Below, piece after piece: positions 35,501 through 47,500 of a stretch of 64,000 bases of DNA. The translations under genes and the position numbers were made by a program. The notes under the pieces were generated by a model. That model saw only the letters and a list, made by a program, of their open reading frames with translations. It did not search any database and had not been told where the DNA came from. Origin of the DNA: Rubrivivax sp. (GTDB lineage: Bacteria > Pseudomonadota > Gammaproteobacteria > Burkholderiales > Burkholderiaceae); NCBI GenBank assembly GCA_016790225.1, contig JAEUOZ010000023.1:1-64000 (forward strand), given 5' to 3'. The stretch's first letter is position 1; every line of letters begins with the position of its first letter.

Positions 35501-38500
35501 TGGCGCCGAATTCGCTGGTGTTGTTGGCGGTGTCAGTGGCGGTGCCCGTCAAGCGCGTGGTGCCGGGCGTGATGGTGAGGGTGCCCGGAATGGTGAAGCT
35601 GCCGCTGAAGTTGCCATTGGGATCAGCCGTCAGCGCGCCGATGTAGGTCTGGCCTTCGCCGAAGCCGGAGGCGTCGTTGTCGGAGACGAACACTTCCACG
35701 CGGCTGCCGGCAAAGGCCGCGAGGTTGGGCGCGTTGCCAACATAGCCGGCGACGACCAGCGTTGTGCCGACATGGGAGGCCGTGGTGAATACCGGGCTGT
35801 CCATGTAGAGGTTGGGCGCGCCGGTGGTCTTCAGGCCGTCGTTGGCTGTCACACCGATGCTGGGCCCGGCGACGCCGCCGCCCAGGTCAATGCCTATGCC
35901 GCTGTTGCCGTAGATGCTGTTGCCCAGAATCTGCGTGGCGGGGCTACCCCCATTCACCGCAATGCCCACACCCGCGTTGCCGGCAATCACGTTACCGGCA
36001 CCACCGGCTGTGCCGCCAATGCGGTGGGTTCCCCCCCAACGGACTTCGATGCCGCCCACACCGCTGTTGGGAATGAACCCGGTACCCGCTGCATCCACGC
36101 CGATGCGGTTGCCTTCGATGACGGAGTTGTAGCCTGTGAGAAAGATGCCACCGGTTGATGCTGCATTGCCCGATATCAGGTTGCCCGCGCCAGCCACCGT
36201 ACCACCGATCTGCGTGCCGTTGGCATCGATCACCATGCCCCAGCGGCCATTCCCTAACGCTGCCGTTCCGGCACGGTTGGTGCCGATCGTATTGCCCTGA
36301 ATGGTGAGCGCTGTGACGCCGCTCTCTGCCCAGACGCCTGCCCCTCCATTGCCCGAAAGCAGGTTGCCGGCGCCCGCCGCGGAACCGCCCACGGTGCTGC
36401 CGTTGCCGCTGAAGACATGCACACCGCCGTTGGAAGCACCGGCACCGCCGTTGGGCAGCGCCGCCGTCCCCGACAGGTTGGTGCCGATCGTGTTGCCCAG
36501 TACGACCACGCTGTTGGCCTCGATGCGCACGCCAGCCTGACCATTGCCGCTGATCAGGTTGCCCGCGCCAGCGGCGGTGCCGCCTACGGTGATGCCCGCG
36601 GCCTGCACGAGCACACCTTGTTGCGCGTTGGGCAGGGCGGCGGTGCCGCTCGCGTTGGTGCCGATGAGGTTGCCTTGCAGGGTGATGCCTGACACCCCGG
36701 AAAGCATCTGAATGCCATGGCTTGCGTTGCCGCTGACGAGGTTGCCTTCGCCGGCAGCGACGCCGCCCACGCTGTAGCCGCTGGCCGTGCCTGAGAAGTG
36801 AATGCCTGAACCGCCATTGCCCCGCGCCGCCGTGCCATCGGACGACGTGCCGATGCGGTTGCCGGTGATGGCGGTGCCGGCTCCGGGCACCGAGGCCTGG
36901 ATGCCGTGGTTGGTATTTCCACTGATCGTGTTGTCGGCGATCGTGTGGCCGCCGCTGCCGGCATCGATGAAGATGCCGACGGAATTGGGCCGCGCGGTGC
37001 CGGTGGTGTCCAGCCCGATGGTATTGAAGCGCACGGTGGCATTGGCCGTGGCGCCGATGTGCGATGTCAGCGCCACGCCGCTGGCGCCATTGCCCGCGAT
37101 CACGTTGCCATGCGCCGACGTGGCGCCCCCGATCACCGTGCCCGTTGCGCCGCCCACGTTCACGCCGCCGTTGGTGTTGGGCACGGCCGCGGTGCCGGCG
37201 GCATTCAGGCCGATCATGTTGCCGGCAATCACGTTGCTGTTGCTGGCGGTCTCGCTGAGCCACACGCCCTTGTCCAGATTGCCGGAAATGACGTTGCCCG
37301 CGCCAGCCACGCTGCCACCGATCGTGTTGTTCGAGGCCCCCACGCGGATGCGCACGCCCGAGCTGTTGCCGATGGCAGCCGTGCCCGTCGCATTGGTGCC
37401 GATGTAGTTGCCCGTGACGGTGTTGCCGCTGCTCTCCAGCAACACGCCGTGCACGGTGCTGCCGGAGATGACATTGCGCTGCGCTGGTGTGGTGCCGCCT
37501 ACGGTGGCGTTCAGCGCCGCGCCGGCAGCATGCAGTACCACACTGCTGGTGCCGTTGGCGGCTGCGGCGGTGCCGGCGGCATCGACTCCCAGCCAGTTGC
37601 CCTGGATCACGACACCCGTGGCGCCGGTGCTCACGTAGATGCCCATGCCATTGGGCACGCGGTTGATGATGAAACCCGCGATGCGCCCGCCTGCGCTGCC
37701 ATTGGCGAATTCGATGGCGCGGCTGGCCGAGCCCAGGCCGCTGCCGTTGATCTCGATCAGCGGCTCCAGCGTCCAGCCCGGCTGCGTCTGCGCATCCAGC
37801 ACCATCGGTGTCGTCACATTGGGCAAGGCGCTGGCGGGCTGCAGCGTGGCCACATGGCGGCTGCCTGCAGCGGTGGCGAAGGCATTGAAACCGCTGCGCA
37901 AGCCTGCGGCACTGCTGCCGTTGGGCAGCATGAAGGCGATGTGCTCGATGCCCGCCGTGCGTCCGGCTTGCGCCAGGCTGGCGTCAGCCCCCAGCGCATT
38001 GGCGTTGGTGATGGCCTGGCGCAGGCTGCCATAGCCGCTGTCGCGCGTGTTGGTGACCGTGTTGAAGCTGAAGCCGAAGTCCAGGCCGGTGAGGTTGCCA
38101 GCCAGTTGCACCGTGCTCACGGCCTGCGGCGCTGCGCCGGCCGTCGTCAAGCTCGCCAATGTGGTGCCGCTACCAGCGTTACCGGCCTCGCCCAACAGCG
38201 GGTTGCCGCCACCCACGTAAGCGGTGTCGGCAATCGCCGTGCTGCCGCTGGCATCGGCGCGGAACACGACCGTGGGCACCAGGGTGTTCACCCAGCCCGC
38301 GCGAGAACTGCTCACCGAGCTGCCGACGACACGCACCGTGTAGTTGCCGAGGTTCAGGCTGCCGAAGCTGTAGTTGCCGGATGCGTCGGTGCTAGTGGCG
38401 CTGACGAAGCTGCCCGTGCCGTCGAACAGCTCCACGCGGGCGCCGCTGCGCACGCTGTGTCCTGAGGCGCTGGCGCGGGGGCGGCCCGCACCGCCGCCGT

Positions 38501-41500
38501 AGTTGAGGTCTTCGAAGACAGTGCCGCTGATGCTGGCGGTGAGCGAGTTGCCCGCGGTCAGCCGGACGTCGTCGATCGCTGCGCCACAACCGGTGGTGTC
38601 CAGGCTTTCAAACCACAGCACCGTGGCGGCGGAGCTGGCGGTGAACACCATGCTGCGATCGACCCAGGCGATAGTGCTCTGGGTTTGACCGTTGGGGTCA
38701 AATCCGTACGTGCTGTTGGACGAGCCCGCCGTGACACGCAGCGATTTCACTGTGTTGACGCAAGGGTTGGCACCCAGTGCCCAGGTGAGTGTGTAGGTGG
38801 TGCCCGGCGTGGTCTGAACCACCTGCGCAAGGCCGCCCCTCGTCGCGCCGCTGAGGTCCACCGATTGGCTGCCTTGTGCCGAGTTCAACGAAGCACCGAA
38901 ATCGATGCTGTTGCCGGTGACGGTCCAGCCGGTCAGCGCGCTGGAACCCGTGGAGACATGAGTATTGATGGCGCTGGTCGGCGCCTCGAAGCTCGCGTTG
39001 GTGACCGTGTTGATAGCCCCCAACACTACCGTCGGCTGTGCCGCACTGAACTCACTGGTGTTCCCCTGCGCATCGGTGGCCGTGCCCACAATGGCTGTGG
39101 TGCCGGCCACCAGGCCGCTGATGCCCGCCGTGGACACAGTGCCCGCAAACTCCCCATCCGCATTCGCCGTCACCGTGCCGATGTAGGTTTGCCCCTGCCC
39201 GCTGTTGTTCACGTACAGGTCCACCAGCGCGCCGCCGAAGGTGCTCTGCAGCGCCGCGCTTCCCACGTAGCCGACCACGGCCAGGGTGTTGCCGCCCAGC
39301 ACGGCCTGGGTGATGACGGGGCTGTCCATCAGCAGGTTGGGCTGACCAGCGCTCTTGGCGCCGTCGTTGCCGGTGGTGCCGTTTGCGGCAAAGTCCGTGG
39401 TGCTGCCCAGGTCGATACCGCTGGCGGCATTGCTGAACATGCTGTTGCCGCGGATGGCATTGCCCGTGGCGCTTGCGCCGGAGACCAGCAAGCCCACGTT
39501 GTTGGACGCCACCGTGTTGCCTTGCCCGCTGCCGATGCCCCCGATCTGGTTGCCGCTGGCGCTGGCGATGACGACGCCATGCGCGCCGTTGGCCAGCGCC
39601 GCCGCATTGGCAGCATTGCGGCCGATCACATTGCCATGCAGCAGGTTGTTGTTGGCGCCGTTGTAGAGCTGAACGCCGTGGGTGCCGTTGCCGCTGATGA
39701 CGTTGCCGGCACCGGCCGCCGTGCCGCCGATGGTGTTGCCGGCTGCGCTGTTCAGCAGGTAGATGCCGATGCGGCTGTTGCCGCGGGCCACGCTGCCCGC
39801 CGGATCGGTGCCCACGTAGTTGCCCTGGACGAGGTTGGCCGTGGCGGTGGCGTTGTAGATCAGGATGCCGTCCTGCGTGTTGCCGGACACCACATTGCGC
39901 GCCGTCGCGGAGGTGCCGCCAATCACATTGTTGCCGCCGGTGATGGAGATGCCGGTCAGGTTGCCCAGGGCAGCGGTTCCTGCCAGGTTCAGGCCGATGA
40001 AGTTGCCTTGGACGGTATTGCCACTGGCATTCAGGAAGACACCGGCACTGCCGTTGCCGCTGATCACGTTGCGCTCGGTGGCGGTCAGCCCGCCGATGGT
40101 GGCGCCGCCGCCGGACCAGATCTGCACACCACCTTGGGCGTTGGCGATGGCGGCGGTACCGAGCGCGTTCAGGCCGACGGTGTTCCCGCTGATCACCGTG
40201 CCGGAGATGCCGCTGCCACCCTGGGATACACCACGGTCACCATTGCCGCTGATCAGGTTGCCAGCTCCTGCCACCGCGCCCCCCACCACCGTGCCGCTGC
40301 CGCCGGTGATGTTCACGCCGTGGCTGGCATTGGCCACGGCGGCCGTGCCGGCGGCATTGGTGCCGATGTGGTTGCCGCGGATCAGGTTGCCGGTGCTCGC
40401 ACCGGAGCTGACCTGCACCCACACGCCCATGTTGGCATTGCCGCTGATCACGTTGCGCGCGGCCGCCATCGTGCCGCCGATGGTGTTGCTGCTGGCGTCG
40501 GTGATCAGCACGCCATGCGTATTGGCCACCGGTGTCACGCCATCGGCGCCCAGGCCGATGTAGTTGCCCGCGAGCGTGTTGCTGTTGGCGCTGTTGCTGA
40601 TGTCCACCCCGCGGCCGGTGACCGAGGCAGCGGTGATGAAGCCGCCAATCACGTTGCGGTCGTTCGCGCCCGTGCCCCCTACCGTGTTGCTGGAACTGTT
40701 CACGCACACACCCAAGGCACCATTGCCCGTGGCCGCCGCGGTGCCGCTGATGGCCGTGCCGATGTAGTTGCCCGCCACCGTGTGCCCGCCGCCACCGGCC
40801 AGGGTGAGGGCGCAGCCGCCAAAGCCGTTGATCACGAAGCCGCGCACGGTGCTGGCGGCGGCGCTGGTGAGGTTGAAGCCGACGGCTGCAGCGCCCGCAG
40901 ATGTGCCTCGAATCTGCACCAGCGGCACCCCCACATACCCGGTCTGCGTGCTGGCATCGATGACGGTGGCGTCCGTCACTGCGGGCAGCGCGCTGGCCAG
41001 CGTGATCGTCCACACGCCGCTGGCGAGATTGGGGTCGGTGCTCGGGATCGCAAAGCGCACTGTCTGCACGCCCGCATCCGCGTTGGCATTGGTGATCGCC
41101 CAGCGCAGGCTGCCCGTGCCGCTGTCGGCCGTGTTGGTGACGGTGTAGAAGCCGTTCAGCAGCATGTTGCGGCCGAACTCGCTGGTGTTGCCGGCCCCAT
41201 CGGTGGCGGTGGCGGTGAGTTGATCGCTGCCGGGCACCAGCGTCACGCCGCCGGGCACGGTGATGCTGCCGCTGAAGTTGCCGCTGGCGTCAGCCGTCAG
41301 GGTGCCGACGTAGGTCCGGCCTTCGCCGAAGCCGCTGGCATCGGCATCGCTGACATACACGTCGACCAGTGCGCCGGCAAACAGCGCCTGCCCAGGGCTC
41401 ATGCCCACGAAGCCGCTCACGCTCAGGCTGCTGCCCTGCAGGGACGCCGCCGTGAAGACCGGCGAATCCATGAACTGGTTGGCAGCATTCGCCGTCTTGG

Positions 41501-44500
41501 CGTTGTCGTTGGCCGTCACGCCCAGGACGGAGCTGACGTTCAAGTCAATGCCCAGTCCGTTGTTGTTGTAGATGGCATTGCCGCGCACGCGGTTGCCTCC
41601 GGCCGGCGCCGTTCCCGTGCCGTCGATGCGCACGCCGATGTTGCCGTTGTTGGCGATGGTGTTGCCTTCGCCCGCAGCGACGCCGCCGATCTGCGTGTTG
41701 CTGGTGTCGGTCTGCACCCAGATGCCGAAGCGCTGGTTGCCGAAGGGCACAGTGCCCGCTGCATCGGTGCCGATGCGGTTGCCCAGAATCTGGTTGCCGA
41801 GTGTGCCGTTGTTCAGCACGTGAATGCCGTCCAGCACGTTGCCGGAGAACACATTGGCCGCGCCGGCAGCCGTGCCACCCACGACCGTGCCCGACGCGTT
41901 GGTCGTGAGGAGCAGGCCGCGACCGCCATTGGGCAAAGCTGCGTTGCCCAGCAGGTTCAGCCCGGACACATTGCCTTGAATGACGGTGCCGGAAAGGCCG
42001 TTGACGCGGATGCCATCACTGCCGTTGCCGGATGCCAGGTTGCCAGCGCCTGCCACCGTGCCGCCGATGAGGTTGCCGCTGCCACCCGCCAGCAAGTGGA
42101 TGCCGTGGCGGCCGTTGCCCACGGCGGCCGTGCCGGCGGCATTGGTGCCCACGCGGTTGCCCTGGATGGTGGTGCCCGTTGACGTGCTCACCACCATCCC
42201 GTCGGTCGGGTTGCCGGAGATCACGTTGCCGCTGCCGGCGCTGGTGCCGCCGATGACCTGGTTGACCGAGTCGTCGACATACAGGCCATGGGTCCCGTTG
42301 CCGATGGCTGCCGTACCGCTGGCATTCAGCCCGATGAAGTTGCCCTGGACCCAGTTGCTGGCCGGGCTGACCGCGATGGAGACGCCCCGATCGGCGTTGC
42401 CGCTGATGACGTTGCCGGCGCCCCCGGTGCCACCCAGGCGGTTGCCGCTGGCGCTGTTGTTGATGAGGACACCATGGCGAGTATTGGGCACCGCTGCCGT
42501 GCCCAGCGCATCCACGCCGATGTAGTTGCCCTGGACATCGTTGTTGGTGACCAGTGAGCCGAACAGGCCGACACCGTCGCCCCCATTGCCGCTGATCACG
42601 TTGCGCTGGGAGGGCGAGGTGCCGCCGATGCGGTTGTTCTGCGCCGTGCTTGCGACGCCGTAGACATAGACACCCTGGGCTCCGTTGGGCAGGGCTGCCA
42701 GGCCGGACGCGTTGGTGCCGATGTGGTTGCCTTCCACCACGTTGCCACTGGAGTCCAGGCGCAGGCCGTGGCTGATGTTGCCGCTGATGAGGTTGCGCTC
42801 ACCCGCCGCGCTGCCCCCCACCCGGTTGCCGTTGGCGCCTGACGTGATGAAGATGCCCATGCGGCCATTGGGCAGCGCTGCGGTACCGGCGGCATCGGTA
42901 CCCACCTGGTTGCCCCGCACATGCGTCGCCATCGTGGTGGGGGTTCCGGCCTGCAGGTAGATGCCATCGGTCGTGTTGCCGCTGATCAGGTTGCCCAGGC
43001 CCGCTGCGCTGCCACCCAGCTCGACGTTGGTGGCCTCGAGGACCAGCACGCCGAAGTCGTTCGGCCGCACGGCCGTGCCGCCAGGGTCCACGCCGATGTA
43101 GTTGCCCCAGACCTTGGCGCCGCTGCCAGCGGCTTCAATGCGCACGCCCTGCGCGACAGCACCACCCAGGACATTGCGGTCAGCGGCCTGCGCCCCACCC
43201 ACCACATCGCCGGGCGCGTCCACGACGATGCCGAAGTTGACCGCGGGCGTGGCCAGCGCGCCGCTGCGGTCCAGGCCGATCCAGTTGCCCGCCAGGGTAT
43301 TGCCACCGGGGCCGCTGGTGTCGATCGCCCGCCCGGTGAAGCGGTTGATGATGAAGCCGCGTACCGTTGTGCCGCCGCCTTGCACCAGCAGCGCGTGGCT
43401 ATTGGTGGTGGCGCTGCCGTTGAGCTCCAGCACGGGGTTGGCCGTCCAGCCTGGCTGGGCTTGTGCGTTGAGCACCATGGGCGTCGCCAGCGTGGGCATT
43501 GCCGAGCCCGCCGCCACGCTGGCCACGCCGCTGCTGAAATAGTTCAAGCTGCTGCGCAAGCCTCCCGCCGCCAGACCCAGCGAGCCACCGGCGCCCGTGC
43601 TGCCGTTGGAGATCATGAAGACGATGCTCTCGATGCCCGCCGGGCGGCCGCTCTGCGCCAGGCTGGCATCGCCGCCCAGTGCATTGGCATTGGTGATGGC
43701 CTGGCGCAGGCTGCCCGCGCCGCTGTCATTCGTGTTGGTGACGGTGCTGAAGTTGAAGCCGAAGTCCACGCCCGCGATGTTGCTGGCGCCCACATGCACA
43801 CTGCTCGCGCTGTGCAGGTGGGGCTGCAGGATTTCGCAGGCCTTTACCGTACCGAGGGCGGGGTCGCCAAACGTGCCGTTGGCGCAGCCTGCGCCGTCGG
43901 TCATGACCCGGGTGGTCCAGCGCGTGTCTGCGCCGTAGCGAACCAGGCGCGTGCCGGTGAAGCTGCAGGGGTTGCCCGCGCCGACGCCCTCCGCGGCGCA
44001 TGGCGTCCAGCTCAAGGCCGTTGCTGCAGCGCTGTCGGCGGTGTCAGGCCGTGCACCGCCTGCTTCGTTGCTCACCGCGGCGGGCCCCACCCAGCTGGAC
44101 TCGTACCGCCAGGTCTGAACCCCCACGGCGGCGGCCGTGCTGCCGCTGCGCGTCGAACGCACACTGCTTTGCAGCACACGCACGAAGTGGCCGCCGCCGC
44201 CGCTGACGGCAAAGCTGTAGCTGCCGTCGGCGGCAGTCGTGGTTGTGGCGACCAGCCCCGTGGCCGCCGAGTACAGCTCGACGGTGGCATTGACGACGGG
44301 CAGCCCGCCGGCGGCCAAGCGGCTGCGGCCGGGGCCACCGCCGTAGTTGACGTCCTCGTAGACGGTGCCCGCGACCGTCACCGTGACCAGGACGTTAGGG
44401 CCGAACTCCGAGGTGTTGCCGGCGGCATCCGTGGTGGTGCCGGTCAGTGGCGTTCCGCGGACCACCGTCACCCCCACAGGCAGCGTGAGCGTCCCCGAGA

Positions 44501-47500
44501 ACGCCCCGGAGCCATTCACCACCAGGTTGCCGATGTGGGTCTGGCCCTCGCCGAACCCGACCAGGCTGGGCGCGGCCACGAACAGCTCGACGACCGCGTT
44601 GGCGAACACGGCCTGACCCGGTGGCGTGCCGACATAGCCCGCCACGCTAAGCTGGTTGCCCGACACCGAGGCCGCGGAAATCACCGGGTGATCGATGCGC
44701 TGGTTGGGCGTGTTGACCGTCAACGAACCGTCGTTGGCCACGACCGAGCCCCCTTGCCGGCTGTTGGCCAGCGTGATGCCGGCCGCCCGCGTGGCGTTGG
44801 CCTCGGTGTTGTTGCCGAAGAGGCTGTTCTCGCTGATGCGGAAGCGGCCTGTGCTGGCTACCGCCAGACCGCTGCCGCGGTTGCCGGTGACGATGTTGCG
44901 CCGCACGTCACCCTGGCCGCTCAGGTAGGCGCCCACCAGCTCATTGCCCCCGGTACCGTTGCCGGAAAGCGTGTTGTTCTCGACCAGCAGGCCCGTGGTC
45001 GTCACATCCATGCCCACGCCGAGGTGCTGGGCGATGAGATTGCCGCGCACGGTCCAGGTGGTGCCACCACCGTTGATGCCGTCGTGGGCCGCGCCCTCGA
45101 TGGCCGCATTGCGCAGTTCGTTGCCGATGAAGCTGAAGGTGACAGCACGGCCATTGGCCATGATGCCGCTGGTGCCGCTGAAGCCGATCAGGTTGCGCTG
45201 CACCTGCACGCCGTCGGAGTTGCTGGTGTCGAACGACAGCAGCGTGCTGGAAGTCCGGATGCCGGCGCCGGGGTCCGTGAAGCTGCGCGCGGTGCTGCCC
45301 AGGACGTTGTCTTCAAGCACGGCGTTGGTGGCGCCGATCAGGGCGACGGCACGGCTGAAGCCGAAGATCGCGAAGCCGCTCAGGCGCAGTCCGCTGGCCG
45401 ACAGGCTGACACCGCGCAGGATGCCGCGCGCGCCGGAGAGCTGCACCTCGGGGCCCTGCACCTGCGGCAAGGCCAGCGCGTCCACGCCCACGGTGCCGCC
45501 TGTGCCCAGCAACAAGGCATTGGTGTTGCCGACGTTGGCGGTCTGCGTGCTGCCGTCCAGCGCGGTGTCGGCGCCGGTCAACAACGGCAGTTCGGTGCTC
45601 ACGACGATCTGGGCGACGCCCGTGGTGAGCTGGCTCGGCACGCTCGCACGGATGCCCGGCGTGGCGGCGCCGGAGGGAATCATGAAGATGCTGGTTTCGA
45701 GCGCCGCCGGCAGGGGCTCGGCCACGCCGGCGCGCACCCTCGTGCCGGCCTGGGCCAGCGTGCTCTTGCCGCCCAGGGCGCTGGCGTTCAGCAGAAACTG
45801 CCGCAGGCTGCCCGGGCCGCTGTCGTTGGTATTGACGATGGTGCTGAAGTTGAAGCCGAAGTCCACGCCGGTCACGGCGCTCGCACTCACGGTCACAGGC
45901 GCCACGGCCTGAGGCGTGGTGCTGCCGGTGGTCAATGAGGCCAGCGTGGCCCAGCTGGTATTGGCCGCCGCATCGGCCAGCGCAGGGCTTTCGCCGCCCA
46001 CGCGGTCCGTCACCGCCACGGCCGTGCCGCTGCTGGCGGTGGTTCTGAAGGTCAGGACGGGCAACTGGGCCGCGGTATAGCCGCTGCGGCCGCTGCTGAC
46101 GCTGCTGCCCACCACACGCACGGTATAACTGCCAGGCTCAGCCAGCAGCGTGTAGTTGCCGCTGGCATCGGTGAGCGTGCTGTAGAGAAACTCGCCGCTT
46201 GCGGCGTACAGCTCCACCGTGGCGTTGGGTCGGGGTGTGCCGCCGGCGGCCACGGCCGTGCTGCGGTCTCTGCCCTGGCCGCCGCCGTAGTTGACGTCCT
46301 CGAAGACCGTGCCGGTGATGGCGTGGGTCATGACGCCGAACCACTTGGCCCTGAGATAGGCCTCGACCTGGCGGCGTTCTTCGCCGCTGAGCAGCCGGTC
46401 GTAGCTGATCAGCTCGGCGACATCGCCATTGAGCGAGTCACTGCCGCTGAAGCGCGCGCCGATGTGCGTGAGCGTGCCGGGCGCGGCGGCGGTGGGCGCA
46501 GTGCTGGCTGCATCCACCCGCGAGACGCCGTTGGCCCAGTGGCGCACGGTCGTTCCATCGGCCGTGGCGGAGGACAGCACATACGCTGAGGTGCTGGCGG
46601 CCGGGTTGATCAGCCCGTATTGCGACAGGCCCGAGGACGGCGTGGACTCCACCGAGATGATGCGCCGACCGCTGCCGTTGGTATCCAGGATCTTGCGGCC
46701 TGCCGTGCCGCCGCGGGTGACGACAAAGCTCGTCACCTGGCTGCTGGCGGTGAAGACGGTGCCGCTGAAAGCCAGGTGCTGGTTGTCCGCAAAGCGAACC
46801 ACCGACTTGCTGTTGAGCGCACCGCTCACCAGTTGCGGCTGGCCGCTGGCCGGTGTGAAGCTCTGCCCGCCGCACTGGTTGCGCCAGGAGGTGACCGCGC
46901 TGCCGCTGGTGCTCACCGCCACATCGGCCTGCATCCACAGGGAGCAGTTAGCCAAGGCAGCGGCCGTATTGCCCAGCAGGTGCTGCAGACCGAATTCGGA
47001 GGTATTGCCGTTGACGTCTGTCGCCGTCGCGGTGATCACGGTCTGGTAGTTGGTGAGCGTGACGCCACCGGGAATGCTCACGGCGCCGTTGAAGTTGCCG
47101 CTGGCATCGGTCGTCAGGCTTCCGATGTAGGTCTGGCCTTCCCCGAAGCCCGAAGCGTCATTGTCGGAAACGAAGACTTCCACGGTGACGTTGGCAAAGG
47201 CGCTCTGACCGGCTGCGCTGCCCACGTAGCCGCGCACCGCCAGCTGCCCGGCCACCAGGCTGGCGCTGGTGAAGACGGGGCTGTCGATGCCGTTGTTGCC
47301 CTGGCTCGCGCTGGTGGCGCCGTCGTTGGCCAGTGGCACACCCGTGTTGTCCAGGCGTATGCCCTTCTGTCCATTGGAGAAGATGCTGTTGCCGCTGATC
47401 CGGTTGCGCAGTGGCGTGCTGACTGTGGTGTCGAAGCCGATCCCGGCAAGACCGCTGCCGCGGATGACGTTGCCCTGGCCGGCCGATGTGCCGCCGATCA

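Noticed and set aside
38685..42182. Very long + strand open frames opposite the giant gene (also 29505-32105, 32118-34421, 42921-45938, 48864-51491)
   Set aside because: They are His/Gly/Ala/Val-rich shadows produced by the GC-rich repetitive codons of the minus-strand mshQ-like gene; no motifs or ribosome-binding sites.
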